In this document: piece by piece, positions 23,110-37,056 of the stretch
Numbering within the stretch: the stretch's first letter is position 1
How the letters are laid out: each line of letters opens with the position of its first letter
Source of the DNA: Sabellastarte sp. h YS-2021
Lineage: Eukaryota > Annelida > Polychaeta > Sabellida > Sabellidae
Assembly: GCA_964017235.1 (NCBI GenBank)
Contig: OZ024935.1
Coordinates: 89,929,052 to 89,993,051 of the forward strand
Direction of reading: 5' to 3'
Length of the DNA: 64,000 nt
Notes under the pieces: model-generated
Seen by the model: only the letters and a program-made list of their open reading frames with translations
The model's database searches: none
Told to the model about the DNA's origin: nothing
Program-made: the position numbers and the translations under genes

Positions 23110-26100
23110 GTGACTACTGGTGTGGTATATAGGCCCCAGGAGGCCTGTAATTCGCCTTCTGGGGGGTGCCTTAAGATTTGCTCATATTTTGACCAATAAG
23201 GCAGAAGTGAGGCTGTAAACCATATTTTTGGCGAGAGTGGCCACCACTAAAAGAGAAATAAGTAGTGTATTCATTAAGAAATACATACCAAGCTCAAAAT
23301 ACATGTATTGGGAGTGCATGTAGCGAGGGTACCATCAACAAGAAAATCAGCTCAAAACACCCCTTAAATGGGTTGGATCTGGTTCAGATTTTCACAGGAA
23401 ACTCAGTTTCCACCATAGAATTAAATTGCATTTGTCTGACAAACTCGAGGGCCATATTTGGAATTTCAGTTTTTCGGGGTGTGGACCTGGTCTGCCCCCC
23501 CTCATGAGGGGTAATTTCAGGTATATCATATTGTGGTCAATCTGGAGCACTTATGGAATTTCAGACATGTTTTGATCAGAAATGAGGACATTTTAGGCAC
23601 ATTTGGAGCAGTGACTACTGGTGTGGTATATAGGCCCCAGGAGGCCTGTAATTCGCCTTCTGGGGGGTGCCTTAAGATTTGCTCATATTTTGACCAATAA
23701 GGCAGAAGTGAGGCTGTAAACCATATTTTTTGGCGAGAGTGGGCACCACTAAAAGAGAAATAAGTAGTGTATTCATTAAGAAATACATACCAAGCTCAAA
23801 ATACATGTATTGGGAGTGCATGTAGCGAGGGTACCATCAACAAGAAAATCAGCTCAAAACACCCCTTAAATGGGTTGGATCTGGTTCAGATTTTCACAGG
23901 AAACTCAGTTTCCACCATAGAATTAAATTGCATTTGTCTGACAAACTCGAGGGCCATATTTGGAATTTCAGTTTTTCGGGGTGTGGACCTGGTCTGCCCC
24001 CCCTCATGAGGGGTAATTTCAGGTATATCATATTGTTGTCAATCTGGAGCACTTATGGAATTTCAGACATGTTTTGATCAGAAATGAGGACATTTTAGGC
24101 ACATTTGGAGCAGTGACTACTGGTGTGGTATATAGGCCCCAGGAGGCCTGTAATTCGCCTTCTGGGGGGTGCCTTAAGATTTGCTCATATTTTGACCAAT
24201 AAGGCAGAAGTGAGGCTGTAAACCATATTTTTTGGCGAGAGTGGGCACCACTAAAAGAGAAATAAGTAGTGTATTCATTAAGAAATACATACCAAGCTCA
24301 AAATACATGTATTGGGAGTGCATGTAGCGAGGGTACCATCAACAAGAAAATCAGCTCAAAACACCCCTTAAATGGGTTGGATCTGGTTCAGATTTTCACA
24401 GGAAACTCAGTTTCCACCATAGAATTAAATTGCATTTGTCTGACAAACTCGAGGGCCATATTTGGAATTTCAGTTTTTCGGGGTGTGGACCTGGTCTGCC
24501 CCCCCTCATGAGGGGTAATTTCAGGTATATCATATTGTGGTCAATCTGGAGCACTTATGGAATTTCAGACATGTTTTGATCAGAAATGAGGACATTTTAG
24601 GCACATTTGGAGCAGTGACTACTGGTGTGGTATATAGGCCCCAGGAGGCCTGTAATTCGCCTTCTGGGGGGTGCCTTAAGATTTGCTCATATTTTGACCA
24701 ATAAGGCAGAAGTGAGGCTGTAAACCATATTTTTTGGCGAGAGTGGGCACCACTAAAAGAGAAATAAGTAGTGTATTCATTAAGAAATACATACCAAGCT
24801 CAAAATACATGTATTGGGAGTGCATGTAGCGAGGGTACCATCAACAAGAAAATCAGCTCAAAACACCCCTTAAATGGGTTGGATCTGGTTCAGATTTTCA
24901 CAGGAAACTCAGTTTCCACCATAGAATTAAATTGCATTTGTCTGACAAACTCGAGGGCCATATTTGGAATTTCAGTTTTTCGGGGTGTGGACCTGGTCTG
25001 CCCCCCCTCATGAGGGGTAATTTCAGGTATATCATATTGTGGTCAATCTGGAGCACTTATGGAATTTCAGACATGTTTTGATCAGAAATGAGGACATTTT
25101 AGGCACATTTGGAGCAGTGACTACTGGTGTGGTATATAGGCCCCAGGAGGCCTGTAATTCGCCTTCTGGGGGGTGCCTTAAGATTTGCTCATATTTTGAC
25201 CAATAAGGCAGAAGTGAGGCTGTAAACCATATTTTTTGGCGAGAGTGGGCACCACTAAAAGAGAAATAAGTAGTGTATTCATTAAGAAATACATACCAAG
25301 CTCAAAATACATGTATTGGGAGTGCATGTAGCGAGGGTACCATCAACAAGAAAATCAGCTCAAAACACCCCTTAAATGGGTTGGATCTGGTTCAGATTTT
25401 CACAGGAAACTCAGTTTCCACCATAGAATTAAATTGCATTTGTCTGACAAACTCGAGGGCCATATTTGGAATTTCAGTTTTTCGGGGTGTGGACCTGGTC
25501 TGCCCCCCCTCATGAGGGGTAATTTCAGGTATATCATATTGTGGTCAATCTGGAGCACTTATGGAATTTCAGACATGTTTTGATCAGAAATGAGGACATT
25601 TTAGGCACATTTGGAGCAGTGACTACTGGTGTGGTATATAGGCCCCAGGAGGCCTGTAATTCGCCTTCTGGGGGGTGCCTTAAGATTTGCTCATATTTTG
25701 ACCAATAAGGCAGAAGTGAGGCTGTAAACCATATTTTTTGGCGAGAGTGGGCACCACTAAAAGAGAAATAAGTAGTGTATTCATTAAGAAATACATACCA
25801 AGCTCAAAATACATGTATTGGGAGTGCATGTAGCGAGGGTACCATCAACAAGAAAATCAGCTCAAAACACCCCTTAAATGGGTTGGATCTGGTTCAGATT
25901 TTCACAGGAAACTCAGTTTCCACCATAGAATTAAATTGCATTTGTCTGACAAACTCGAGGGCCATATTTGGAATTTCAGTTTTTCGGGGTGTGGACCTGG
26001 TCTGCCCCCCCTCATGAGGGGTAATTTCAGGTATATCATATTGTTGTCAATCTGGAGCACTTATGGAATTTCAGACATGTTTTGATCAGAAATGAGGACA

Positions 26101-28308
26101 TTTTAGGCACATTTGGAGCAGTGACTACTGGTGTGGTATATAGGCCCCAGGAGGCCTGTAATTCGCCTTCTGGGGGGTGCCTTAAGATTTGCTCATATTT
26201 TGACCAATAAGGCAGAAGTGAGGCTGTAAACCATATTTTTTGGCGAGAGTGGGCACCACTAAAAGAGAAATAAGTAGTGTATTCATTAAGAAATACATAC
26301 CAAGCTCAAAATACATGTATTGGGAGTGCATGTAGCGAGGGTACCATCAACAAGAAAATCAGCTCAAAACACCCCTTAAATGGGTTGGATCTGGTTCAGA
26401 TTTTCACAGGAAACTCAGTTTCCACCATAGAATTAAATTGCATTTGTCTGACAAACTCGAGGGCCATATTTGGAATTTCAGTTTTTCGGGGTGTGGACCT
26501 GGTCTGCCCCCCCTCATGAGGGGTAATTTCAGGTATATCATATTGTGGTCAATCTGGAGCACTTATGGAATTTCAGACATGTTTTGATCAGAAATGAGGA
26601 CATTTTAGGCACATTTGGAGCAGTGACTACTGGTGTGGTATATAGGCCCCAGGAGGCCTGTAATTCGCCTTCTGGGGGGTGCCTTAAGATTTGCTCATAT
26701 TTTGACCAATAAGGCAGAAGTGAGGCTGTAAACCATATTTTTTGGCGAGAGTGGGCACCACTAAAAGAGAAATAAGTAGTGTATTCATTAAGAAATACAT
26801 ACCAAGCTCAAAATACATGTATTGGGAGTGCATGTAGCGAGGGTACCATCAACAAGAAAATCAGCTCAAAACACCCCTTAAATGGGTTGGATCTGGTTCA
26901 GATTTTCACAGGAAACTCAGTTTCCACCATAGAATTAAATTGCATTTGTCTGACAAACTCGAGGGCCATATTTGGAATTTCAGTTTTTCGGGGTGTGGAC
27001 CTGGTCTGCCCCCCCTCATGAGGGGTAATTTCAGGTATATCATATTGTGGTCAATCTGGAGCACTTATGGAATTTCAGACATGTTTTGATCAGAAATGAG
27101 GACATTTTAGGCACATTTGGAGCAGTGACTACTGGTGTGGTATATAGGCCCCAGGAGGCCTGTAATTCGCCTTCTGGGGGGTGCCTTAAGATTTGCTCAT
27201 ATTTTGACCAATAAGGCAGAAGTGAGGCTGTAAACCATATTTTTTGGCGAGAGTGGGCACCACTAAAAGAGAAATAAGTAGTGTATTCATTAAGAAATAC
27301 ATACCAAGCTCAAAATACATGTATTGGGAGGGCATGTAGCGAGGGTACCATCAACAAGAAAATCAGCTCAAAACACCCCTTAAATGGGTTGGATCTGGTT
27401 CAGATTTTCACAGGAAACTCAGTTTCCACCATAGAATTAAATTGCATTTGTCTGACAAACTCGAGGGCCATATTTGGAATTTCAGTTTTTCGGGGTGTGG
27501 ACCTGGTCTGCCCCCCCTCATGAGGGGTAATTTCAGGTATATCATATTGTTGTCAATCTGGAGCACTTATGGAATTTCAGACATGTTTTGATAAGAAATG
27601 AGGACATTTTAGGCACATTTGGAGCAGTGACTACTGGTGTGGTATATAGGCCCCAGGAGGCCTGTAATTCGCCTTCTGGGGGGTGCCTTAAGATTTGCTC
27701 ATATTTTGACCAATAAGGCAGAAGTGAGGCTGTAAACCATATTTTTTGGCGAGAGTGGGCACCACTAAAAGAGAAATAAGTAGTGTATTCATTAAGAAAT
27801 ACATACCAAGCTCAAAATACATGTATTGGGAGTGCATGTAGCGAGGGTACCATCAACAAGAAAATCAGCTCAAAACACCCCTTAAATGGGTTGGATCTGG
27901 TTCAGATTTTCACAGGAAACTCAGTTTCCACCATAGAATTAAATTGCATTTGTCTGACAAACTCGAGGGCCATATTTGGAATTTCAGTTTTTCGGGGTGT
28001 GGACCTGGTCTGCCCCCCCTCATGAGGGGTAATTTCAGGTATATCATATTGTGGTCAATCTGGAGCACTTATGGAATTTCAGACATGTTTTGATCAGAAA
28101 TGAGGACATTTTAGGCACATTTGGAGCATTACATGTCTGAACACAAATTATTTAACCCGAATATTGCTGTTAAAATGGTGTAAAATACATGTAAATCAGC
28201 CCAAATGAGTAGTAAATGTTGGTCTATAATTCTGAAATTTGGCAAGAAAATAGTCTGTAACCCACTAAATCTGACTGCATAGGTTTTAGAATTACATCCA
28301 GTATAGCA
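23110..28308. repeat. Block 14: ten-monomer block, 5,199 bp (U42-U51)
   Basis: U42 is T5, GC with 133C (23241), the last 133C in the window. Then TC, GC, GC, GC, TC, GC, GC, TA, GC. U50 (TA) has a private T-to-G change at 27331. The 180-bp segment is at 28129-28308. Confidence 0.9.
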
Positions 28309-31300
28309 GTGACTACTGGTGTGGTATATAGGCCCCAGGAGGCCTGTAATTCGCCTTCTGGGGGGTGCCTTAAGATTTGCTCATATTTTGACCAATAAGG
28401 CAGAAGTGAGGCTGTAAACCATATTTTTGGCGAGAGTGGGCACCACTAAAAGAGAAATAAGTAGTGTATTCATTAAGAAATACATACCAAGCTCAAAATA
28501 CATGTATTGGGAGTGCATGTAGCGAGGGTACCATCAACAAGAAAATCAGCTCAAAACACCCCTTAAATGGGTTGGATCTGGTTCAGATTTTCACAGGAAA
28601 CTCAGTTTCCACCATAGAATTAAATTGCATTTGTCTGACAAACTCGAGGGCCATATTTGGAATTTCAGTTTTTCGGGGTGTGGACCTGGTCTGCCCCCCC
28701 TCATGAGGGGTAATTTCAGGTATATCATATTGTTGTCAATCTGGAGCACTTATGGAATTTCAGACATGTTTTGATCAGAAATGAGGACATTTTAGGCACA
28801 TTTGGAGCAGTGACTACTGGTGTGGTATATAGGCCCCAGGAGGCCTGTAATTCGCCTTCTGGGGGGTGCCTTAAGATTTGCTCATATTTTGACCAATAAG
28901 GCAGAAGTGAGGCTGTAAACCATATTTTTTGGCGAGAGTGGGCACCACTAAAAGAGAAATAAGTAGTGTATTCATTAAGAAATACATACCAAGCTCAAAA
29001 TACATGTATTGGGAGTGCATGTAGCGAGGGTACCATCAACAAGAAAATCAGCTCAAAACACCCCTTAAATGGGTTGGATCTGGTTCAGATTTTCACAGGA
29101 AACTCAGTTTCCACCATAGAATTAAATTGCATTTGTCTGACAAACTCGAGGGCCATATTTGGAATTTCAGTTTTTCGGGGTGTGGACCTGGTCTGCCCCC
29201 CCTCATGAGGGGTAATTTCAGGTATATCATATTGTGGTCAATCTGGAGCACTTATGGAATTTCAGACATGTTTTGATCAGAAATGAGGACATTTTAGGCA
29301 CATTTGGAGCAGTGACTACTGGTGTGGTATATAGGCCCCAGGAGGCCTGTAATTCGCCTTCTGGGGGGTGCCTTAAGATTTGCTCATATTTTGACCAATA
29401 AGGCAGAAGTGAGGCTGTAAACCATATTTTTTGGCGAGAGTGGGCACCACTAAAAGAGAAATAAGTAGTGTATTCATTAAGAAATACATACCAAGCTCAA
29501 AATACATGTATTGGGAGTGCATGTAGCGAGGGTACCATCAACAAGAAAATCAGCTCAAAACACCCCTTAAATGGGTTGGATCTGGTTCAGATTTTCACAG
29601 GAAACTCAGTTTCCACCATAGAATTAAATTGCATTTGTCTGACAAACTCGAGGGCCATATTTGGAATTTCAGTTTTTCGGGGTGTGGACCTGGTCTGCCC
29701 CCCCTCATGAGGGGTAATTTCAGGTATATCATATTGTTGTCAATCTGGAGCACTTATGGAATTTCAGACATGTTTTGATCAGAAATGAGGACATTTTAGG
29801 CACATTTGGAGCAGTGACTACTGGTGTGGTATATAGGCCCCAGGAGGCCTGTAATTCGCCTTCTGGGGGGTGCCTTAAGATTTGCTCATATTTTGACCAA
29901 TAAGGCAGAAGTGAGGCTGTAAACCATATTTTTTGGCGAGAGTGGGCACCACTAAAAGAGAAATAAGTAGTGTATTCATTAAGAAATACATACCAAGCTC
30001 AAAATACATGTATTGGGAGTGCATGTAGCGAGGGTACCATCAACAAGAAAATCAGCTCAAAACACCCCTTAAATGGGTTGGATCTGGTTCAGATTTTCAC
30101 AGGAAACTCAGTTTCCACCATAGAATTAAATTGCATTTGTCTGACAAACTCGAGGGCCATATTTGGAATTTCAGTTTTTCGGGGTGTGGACCTGGTCTGC
30201 CCCCCCTCATGAGGGGTAATTTCAGGTATATCATATTGTGGTCAATCTGGAGCACTTATGGAATTTCAGACATGTTTTGATCAGAAATGAGGACATTTTA
30301 GGCACATTTGGAGCAGTGACTACTGGTGTGGTATATAGGCCCCAGGAGGCCTGTAATTCGCCTTCTGGGGGGTGCCTTAAGATTTGCTCATATTTTGACC
30401 AATAAGGCAGAAGTGAGGCTGTAAACCATATTTTTTGGCGAGAGTGGGCACCACTAAAAGAGAAATAAGTAGTGTATTCATTAAGAAATACATACCAAGC
30501 TCAAAATACATGTATTGGGAGTGCATGTAGCGAGGGTACCATCAACAAGAAAATCAGCTCAAAACACCCCTTAAATGGGTTGGATCTGGTTCAGATTTTC
30601 ACAGGAAACTCAGTTTCCACCATAGAATTAAATTGCATTTGTCTGACAAACTCGAGGGCCATATTTGGAATTTCAGTTTTTCGGGGTGTGGACCTGGTCT
30701 GCCCCCCCTCATGAGGGGTAATTTCAGGTATATCATATTGTTGTCAATCTGGAGCACTTATGGAATTTCAGACATGTTTTGATCAGAAATGAGGACATTT
30801 TAGGCACATTTGGAGCAGTGACTACTGGTGTGGTATATAGGCCCCAGGAGGCCTGTAATTCGCCTTCTGGGGGGTGCCTTAAGATTTGCTCATATTTTGA
30901 CCAATAAGGCAGAAGTGAGGCTGTAAACCATATTTTTTGGCGAGAGTGGGCACCACTAAAAGAGAAATAAGTAGTGTATTCATTAAGAAATACATACCAA
31001 GCTCAAAATACATGTATTGGGAGTGCATGTAGCGAGGGTACCATCAACAAGAAAATCAGCTCAAAACACCCCTTAAATGGGTTGGATCTGGTTCAGATTT
31101 TCACAGGAAACTCAGTTTCCACCATAGAATTAAATTGCATTTGTCTGACAAACTCGAGGGCCATATTTGGAATTTCAGTTTTTCGGGGTGTGGACCTGGT
31201 CTGCCCCCCCTCATGAGGGGTAATTTCAGGTATATCATATTGTGGTCAATCTGGAGCACTTATGGAATTTCAGACATGTTTTGATCAGAAATGAGGACAT

Positions 31301-31499
31301 TTTAGGCACATTTGGAGCATTACATGTCTGAACACAAATTATTTAACCCGAATATTGCTGTTAAAATGGTGTAAAATACATGTAAATCAGCCCAAATGAG
31401 TAGTAAATGTTGGTCTATAATTCTGAAATTTGGCAAGAAAATAGTCTGTAACCCACTAAATCTGACTGCATAGGTTTTAGAATTACATCCAGTATAGCA
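28309..31499. repeat. Block 15: six-monomer block, 3,191 bp (U52-U57)
   Basis: A regular alternation: TC (T5), GC, TC, GC, TC, GC, then the 180-bp segment at 31320-31499. The pattern suggests expansion of a TC-GC dimer of 1,004 bp. Confidence 0.9.
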
Positions 31500-33686
31500 G
31501 TGACTACTGGTGTGGTATATAGGCCCCAGGAGGCCTGTAATTCGCCTTCTGGGGGGTGCCTTAAGATTTGCTCATATTTTGACCAATAAGGCAGAAGTGA
31601 GGCTGTAAACCATATTTTTGGCGAGAGTGGGCACCACTAAAAGAGAAATAAGTAGTGTATTCATTAAGAAATACATACCAAGCTCAAAATACATGTATTG
31701 GGAGTGCATGTAGCGAGGGTACCATCAACAAGAAAATCAGCTCAAAACACCCCTTAAATGGGTTGGATCTGGTTCAGATTTTCACAGGAAACTCAGTTTC
31801 CACCATAGAATTAAATTGCATTTGTCTGACAAACTCGAGGGCCATATTTGGAATTTCAGTTTTTCGGGGTGTGGACCTGGTCTGCCCCCCCTCATGAGGG
31901 GTAATTTCAGGTATATCATATTGTGGTCAATCTGGAGCACTTATGGAATTTCAGACATGTTTTGATCAGAAATGAGGACATTTTAGGCACATTTGGAGCA
32001 GTGACTACTGGTGTGGTATATAGGCCCCAGGAGGCCTGTAATTCGCCTTCTGGGGGGTGCCTTAAGATTTGCTCATATTTTGACCAATAAGGCAGAAGTG
32101 AGGCTGTAAACCATATTTTTTGGCGAGAGTGGGCACCACTAAAAGAGAAATAAGTAGTGTATTCATTAAGAAATACATACCAAGCTCAAAATACATGTAT
32201 TGGGAGTGCATGTAGCGAGGGTACCATCAACAAGAAAATCAGCTCAAAACACCCCTTAAATGGGTTGGATCTGGTTCAGATTTTCACAGGAAACTCAGTT
32301 TCCACCATAGAATTAAATTGCATTTGTCTGACAAACTCGAGGGCCATATTTGGAATTTCAGTTTTTCGGGGTGTGGACCTGGTCTGCCCCCCCTCATGAG
32401 GGGTAATTTCAGGTATATCATATTGTGGTCAATCTGGAGCACTTATGGAATTTCAGACATGTTTTGATCAGAAATGAGGACATTTTAGGCACATTTGGAG
32501 CAGTGACTACTGGTGTGGTATATAGGCCCCAGGAGGCCTGTAATTCGCCTTCTGGGGGGTGCCTTAAGATTTGCTCATATTTTGACCAATAAGGCAGAAG
32601 TGAGGCTGTAAACCATATTTTTTGGCGAGAGTGGGCACCACTAAAAGAGAAATAAGTAGTGTATTCATTAAGAAATACATACCAAGCTCAAAATACATGT
32701 ATTGGGAGTGCATGTAGCGAGGGTACCATCAACAAGAAAATCAGCTCAAAACACCCCTTAAATGGGTTGGATCTGGTTCAGATTTTCACAGGAAACTCAG
32801 TTTCCACCATAGAATTAAATTGCATTTGTCTGACAAACTCGAGGGCCATATTTGGAATTTCAGTTTTTCGGGGTGTGGACCTGGTCTGCCCCCCCTCATG
32901 AGGGGTAATTTCAGGTATATCATATTGTTGTCAATCTGGAGCACTTATGGAATTTCAGACATGTTTTGATAAGAAATGAGGACATTTTAGGCACATTTGG
33001 AGCAGTGACTACTGGTGTGGTATATAGGCCCCAGGAGGCCTGTAATTCGCCTTCTGGGGGGTGCCTTAAGATTTGCTCATATTTTGACCAATAAGGCAGA
33101 AGTGAGGCTGTAAACCATATTTTTTGGCGAGAGTGGGCACCACTAAAAGAGAAATAAGTAGTGTATTCATTAAGAAATACATACCAAGCTCAAAATACAT
33201 GTATTGGGAGTGCATGTAGCGAGGGTACCATCAACAAGAAAATCAGCTCAAAACACCCCTTAAATGGGTTGGATCTGGTTCAGATTTTCACAGGAAACTC
33301 AGTTTCCACCATAGAATTAAATTGCATTTGTCTGACAAACTCGAGGGCCATATTTGGAATTTCAGTTTTTCGGGGTGTGGACCTGGTCTGCCCCCCCTCA
33401 TGAGGGGTAATTTCAGGTATATCATATTGTGGTCAATCTGGAGCACTTATGGAATTTCAGACATGTTTTGATCAGAAATGAGGACATTTTAGGCACATTT
33501 GGAGCATTACATGTCTGAACACAAATTATTTAACCCGAATATTGCTGTTAAAATGGTGTAAAATACATGTAAATCAGCCCAAATGAGTAGTAAATGTTGG
33601 TCTATAATTCTGAAATTTGGCAAGAAAATAGTCTGTAACCCACTAAATCTGACTGCATAGGTTTTAGAATTACATCCAGTATAGCA
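31500..33686. repeat. Block 16: four-monomer block, 2,187 bp (U58-U61)
   Basis: Haplotypes are GC (T5), GC, TA, GC; the 180-bp segment is at 33507-33686. Confidence 0.9.
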
Positions 33687-35371
33687 GTGACTACTGGTGT
33701 GGTATATAGGCCCCAGGAGGCCTGTAATTCGCCTTCTGGGGGGTGCCTTAAGATTTGCTCATATTTTGACCAATAAGGCAGAAGTGAGGCTGTAAACCAT
33801 ATTTTTGGCGAGAGTGGGCACCACTAAAAGAGAAATAAGTAGTGTATTCATTAAGAAATACATACCAAGCTCAAAATACATGTATTGGGAGTGCATGTAG
33901 CGAGGGTACCATCAACAAGAAAATCAGCTCAAAACACCCCTTAAATGGGTTGGATCTGGTTCAGATTTTCACAGGAAACTCAGTTTCCACCATAGAATTA
34001 AATTGCATTTGTCTGACAAACTCGAGGGCCATATTTGGAATTTCAGTTTTTCGGGGTGTGGACCTGGTCTGCCCCCCCTCATGAGGGGTAATTTCAGGTA
34101 TATCATATTGTGGTCAATCTGGAGCACTTATGGAATTTCAGACATGTTTTGATCAGAAATGAGGACATTTTAGGCACATTTGGAGCAGTGACTACTGGTG
34201 TGGTATATAGGCCCCAGGAGGCCTGTAATTCGCCTTCTGGGGGGTGCCTTAAGATTTGCTCATATTTTGACCAATAAGGCAGAAGTGAGGCTGTAAACCA
34301 TATTTTTTGGCGAGAGTGGGCACCACTAAAAGAGAAATAAGTAGTGTATTCATTAAGAAATACATACCAAGCTCAAAATACATGTATTGGGAGTGCATGT
34401 AGCGAGGGTACCATCAACAAGAAAATCAGCTCAAAACACCCCTTAAATGGGTTGGATCTGGTTCAGATTTTCACAGGAAACTCAGTTTCCACCATAGAAT
34501 TAAATTGCATTTGTCTGACAAACTCGAGGGCCATATTTGGAATTTCAGTTTTTCGGGGTGTGGACCTGGTCTGCCCCCCCTCATGAGGGGTAATTTCAGG
34601 TATATCATATTGTTGTCAATCTGGAGCACTTATGGAATTTCAGACATGTTTTGATCAGAAATGAGGACATTTTAGGCACATTTGGAGCAGTGACTACTGG
34701 TGTGGTATATAGGCCCCAGGAGGCCTGTAATTCGCCTTCTGGGGGGTGCCTTAAGATTTGCTCATATTTTGACCAATAAGGCAGAAGTGAGGCTGTAAAC
34801 CATATTTTTTGGCGAGAGTGGGCACCACTAAAAGAGAAATAAGTAGTGTATTCATTAAGAAATACATACCAAGCTCAAAATACATGTATTGGGAGTGCAT
34901 GTAGCGAGGGTACCATCAACAAGAAAATCAGCTCAAAACACCCCTTAAATGGGTTGGATCTGGTTCAGATTTTCACAGGAAACTCAGTTTCCACCATAGA
35001 ATTAAATTGCATTTGTCTGACAAACTCGAGGGCCATATTTGGAATTTCAGTTTTTCGGGGTGTGGACCTGGTCTGCCCCCCCTCATGAGGGGTAATTTCA
35101 GGTATATCATATTGTGGTCAATCTGGAGCACTTATGGAATTTCAGACATGTTTTGATCAGAAATGAGGACATTTTAGGCACATTTGGAGCATTACATGTC
35201 TGAACACAAATTATTTAACCCGAATATTGCTGTTAAAATGGTGTAAAATACATGTAAATCAGCCCAAATGAGTAGTAAATGTTGGTCTATAATTCTGAAA
35301 TTTGGCAAGAAAATAGTCTGTAACCCACTAAATCTGACTGCATAGGTTTTAGAATTACATCCAGTATAGCA
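33687..35371. repeat. Block 17: three-monomer unit, 1,685 bp (U62-U64)
   Basis: GC (T5), TC, GC, with the 180-bp segment at 35192-35371. It is the TC version of blocks 11, 13 and 18. Confidence 0.9.
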
Positions 35372-37056
35372 GTGACTACTGGTGTGGTATATAGGCCCCA
35401 GGAGGCCTGTAATTCGCCTTCTGGGGGGTGCCTTAAGATTTGCTCATATTTTGACCAATAAGGCAGAAGTGAGGCTGTAAACCATATTTTTGGCGAGAGT
35501 GGGCACCACTAAAAGAGAAATAAGTAGTGTATTCATTAAGAAATACATACCAAGCTCAAAATACATGTATTGGGAGTGCATGTAGCGAGGGTACCATCAA
35601 CAAGAAAATCAGCTCAAAACACCCCTTAAATGGGTTGGATCTGGTTCAGATTTTCACAGGAAACTCAGTTTCCACCATAGAATTAAATTGCATTTGTCTG
35701 ACAAACTCGAGGGCCATATTTGGAATTTCAGTTTTTCGGGGTGTGGACCTGGTCTGCCCCCCCTCATGAGGGGTAATTTCAGGTATATCATATTGTGGTC
35801 AATCTGGAGCACTTATGGAATTTCAGACATGTTTTGATCAGAAATGAGGACATTTTAGGCACATTTGGAGCAGTGACTACTGGTGTGGTATATAGGCCCC
35901 AGGAGGCCTGTAATTCGCCTCCTGGGGGGTGCCTTAAGATTTGCTCATATTTTGACCAATAAGGCAGAAGTGAGGCTGTAAACCATATTTTTTGGCGAGA
36001 GTGGGCACCACTAAAAGAGAAATAAGTAGTGTATTCATTAAGAAATACATACCAAGCTCAAAATACATGTATTGGGAGTGCATGTAGCGAGGGTACCATC
36101 AACAAGAAAATCAGCTCAAAACACCCCTTAAATGGGTTGGATCTGGTTCAGATTTTCACAGGAAACTCAGTTTCCACCATAGAATTAAATTGCATTTGTC
36201 TGACAAACTCGAGGGCCATATTTGGAATTTCAGTTTTTCGGGGTGTGGACCTGGTCTGCCCCCCCTCATGAGGGGTAATTTCAGGTATATCATATTGTTG
36301 TCAATCTGGAGCACTTATGGAATTTCAGACATGTTTTGATAAGAAATGAGGACATTTTAGGCACATTTGGAGCAGTGACTACTGGTGTGGTATATAGGCC
36401 CCAGGAGGCCTGTAATTCGCCTTCTGGGGGGTGCCTTAAGATTTGCTCATATTTTGACCAATAAGGCAGAAGTGAGGCTGTAAACCATATTTTTTGGCGA
36501 GAGTGGGCACCACTAAAAGAGAAATAAGTAGTGTATTCATTAAGAAATACATACCAAGCTCAAAATACATGTATTGGGAGTGCATGTAGCGAGGGTACCA
36601 TCAACAAGAAAATCAGCTCAAAACACCCCTTAAATGGGTTGGATCTGGTTCAGATTTTCACAGGAAACTCAGTTTCCACCATAGAATTAAATTGCATTTG
36701 TCTGACAAACTCGAGGGCCATATTTGGAATTTCAGTTTTTCGGGGTGTGGACCTGGTCTGCCCCCCCTCATGAGGGGTAATTTCAGGTATATCATATTGT
36801 GGTCAATCTGGAGCACTTATGGAATTTCAGACATGTTTTGATCAGAAATGAGGACATTTTAGGCACATTTGGAGCATTACATGTCTGAACACAAATTATT
36901 TAACCCGAATATTGCTGTTAAAATGGTGTAAAATACATGTAAATCAGCCCAAATGAGTAGTAAATGTTGGTCTATAATTCTGAAATTTGGCAAGAAAATA
37001 GTCTGTAACCCACTAAATCTGACTGCATAGGTTTTAGAATTACATCCAGTATAGCA
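35372..37056. repeat. Block 18: three-monomer unit, 1,685 bp (U65-U67)
   Basis: GC (T5), TA, GC, with the 180-bp segment at 36877-37056. U66 carries the last TA haplotype of the window (469A at 36341) and a private T-to-C change at 35921. Confidence 0.9.
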
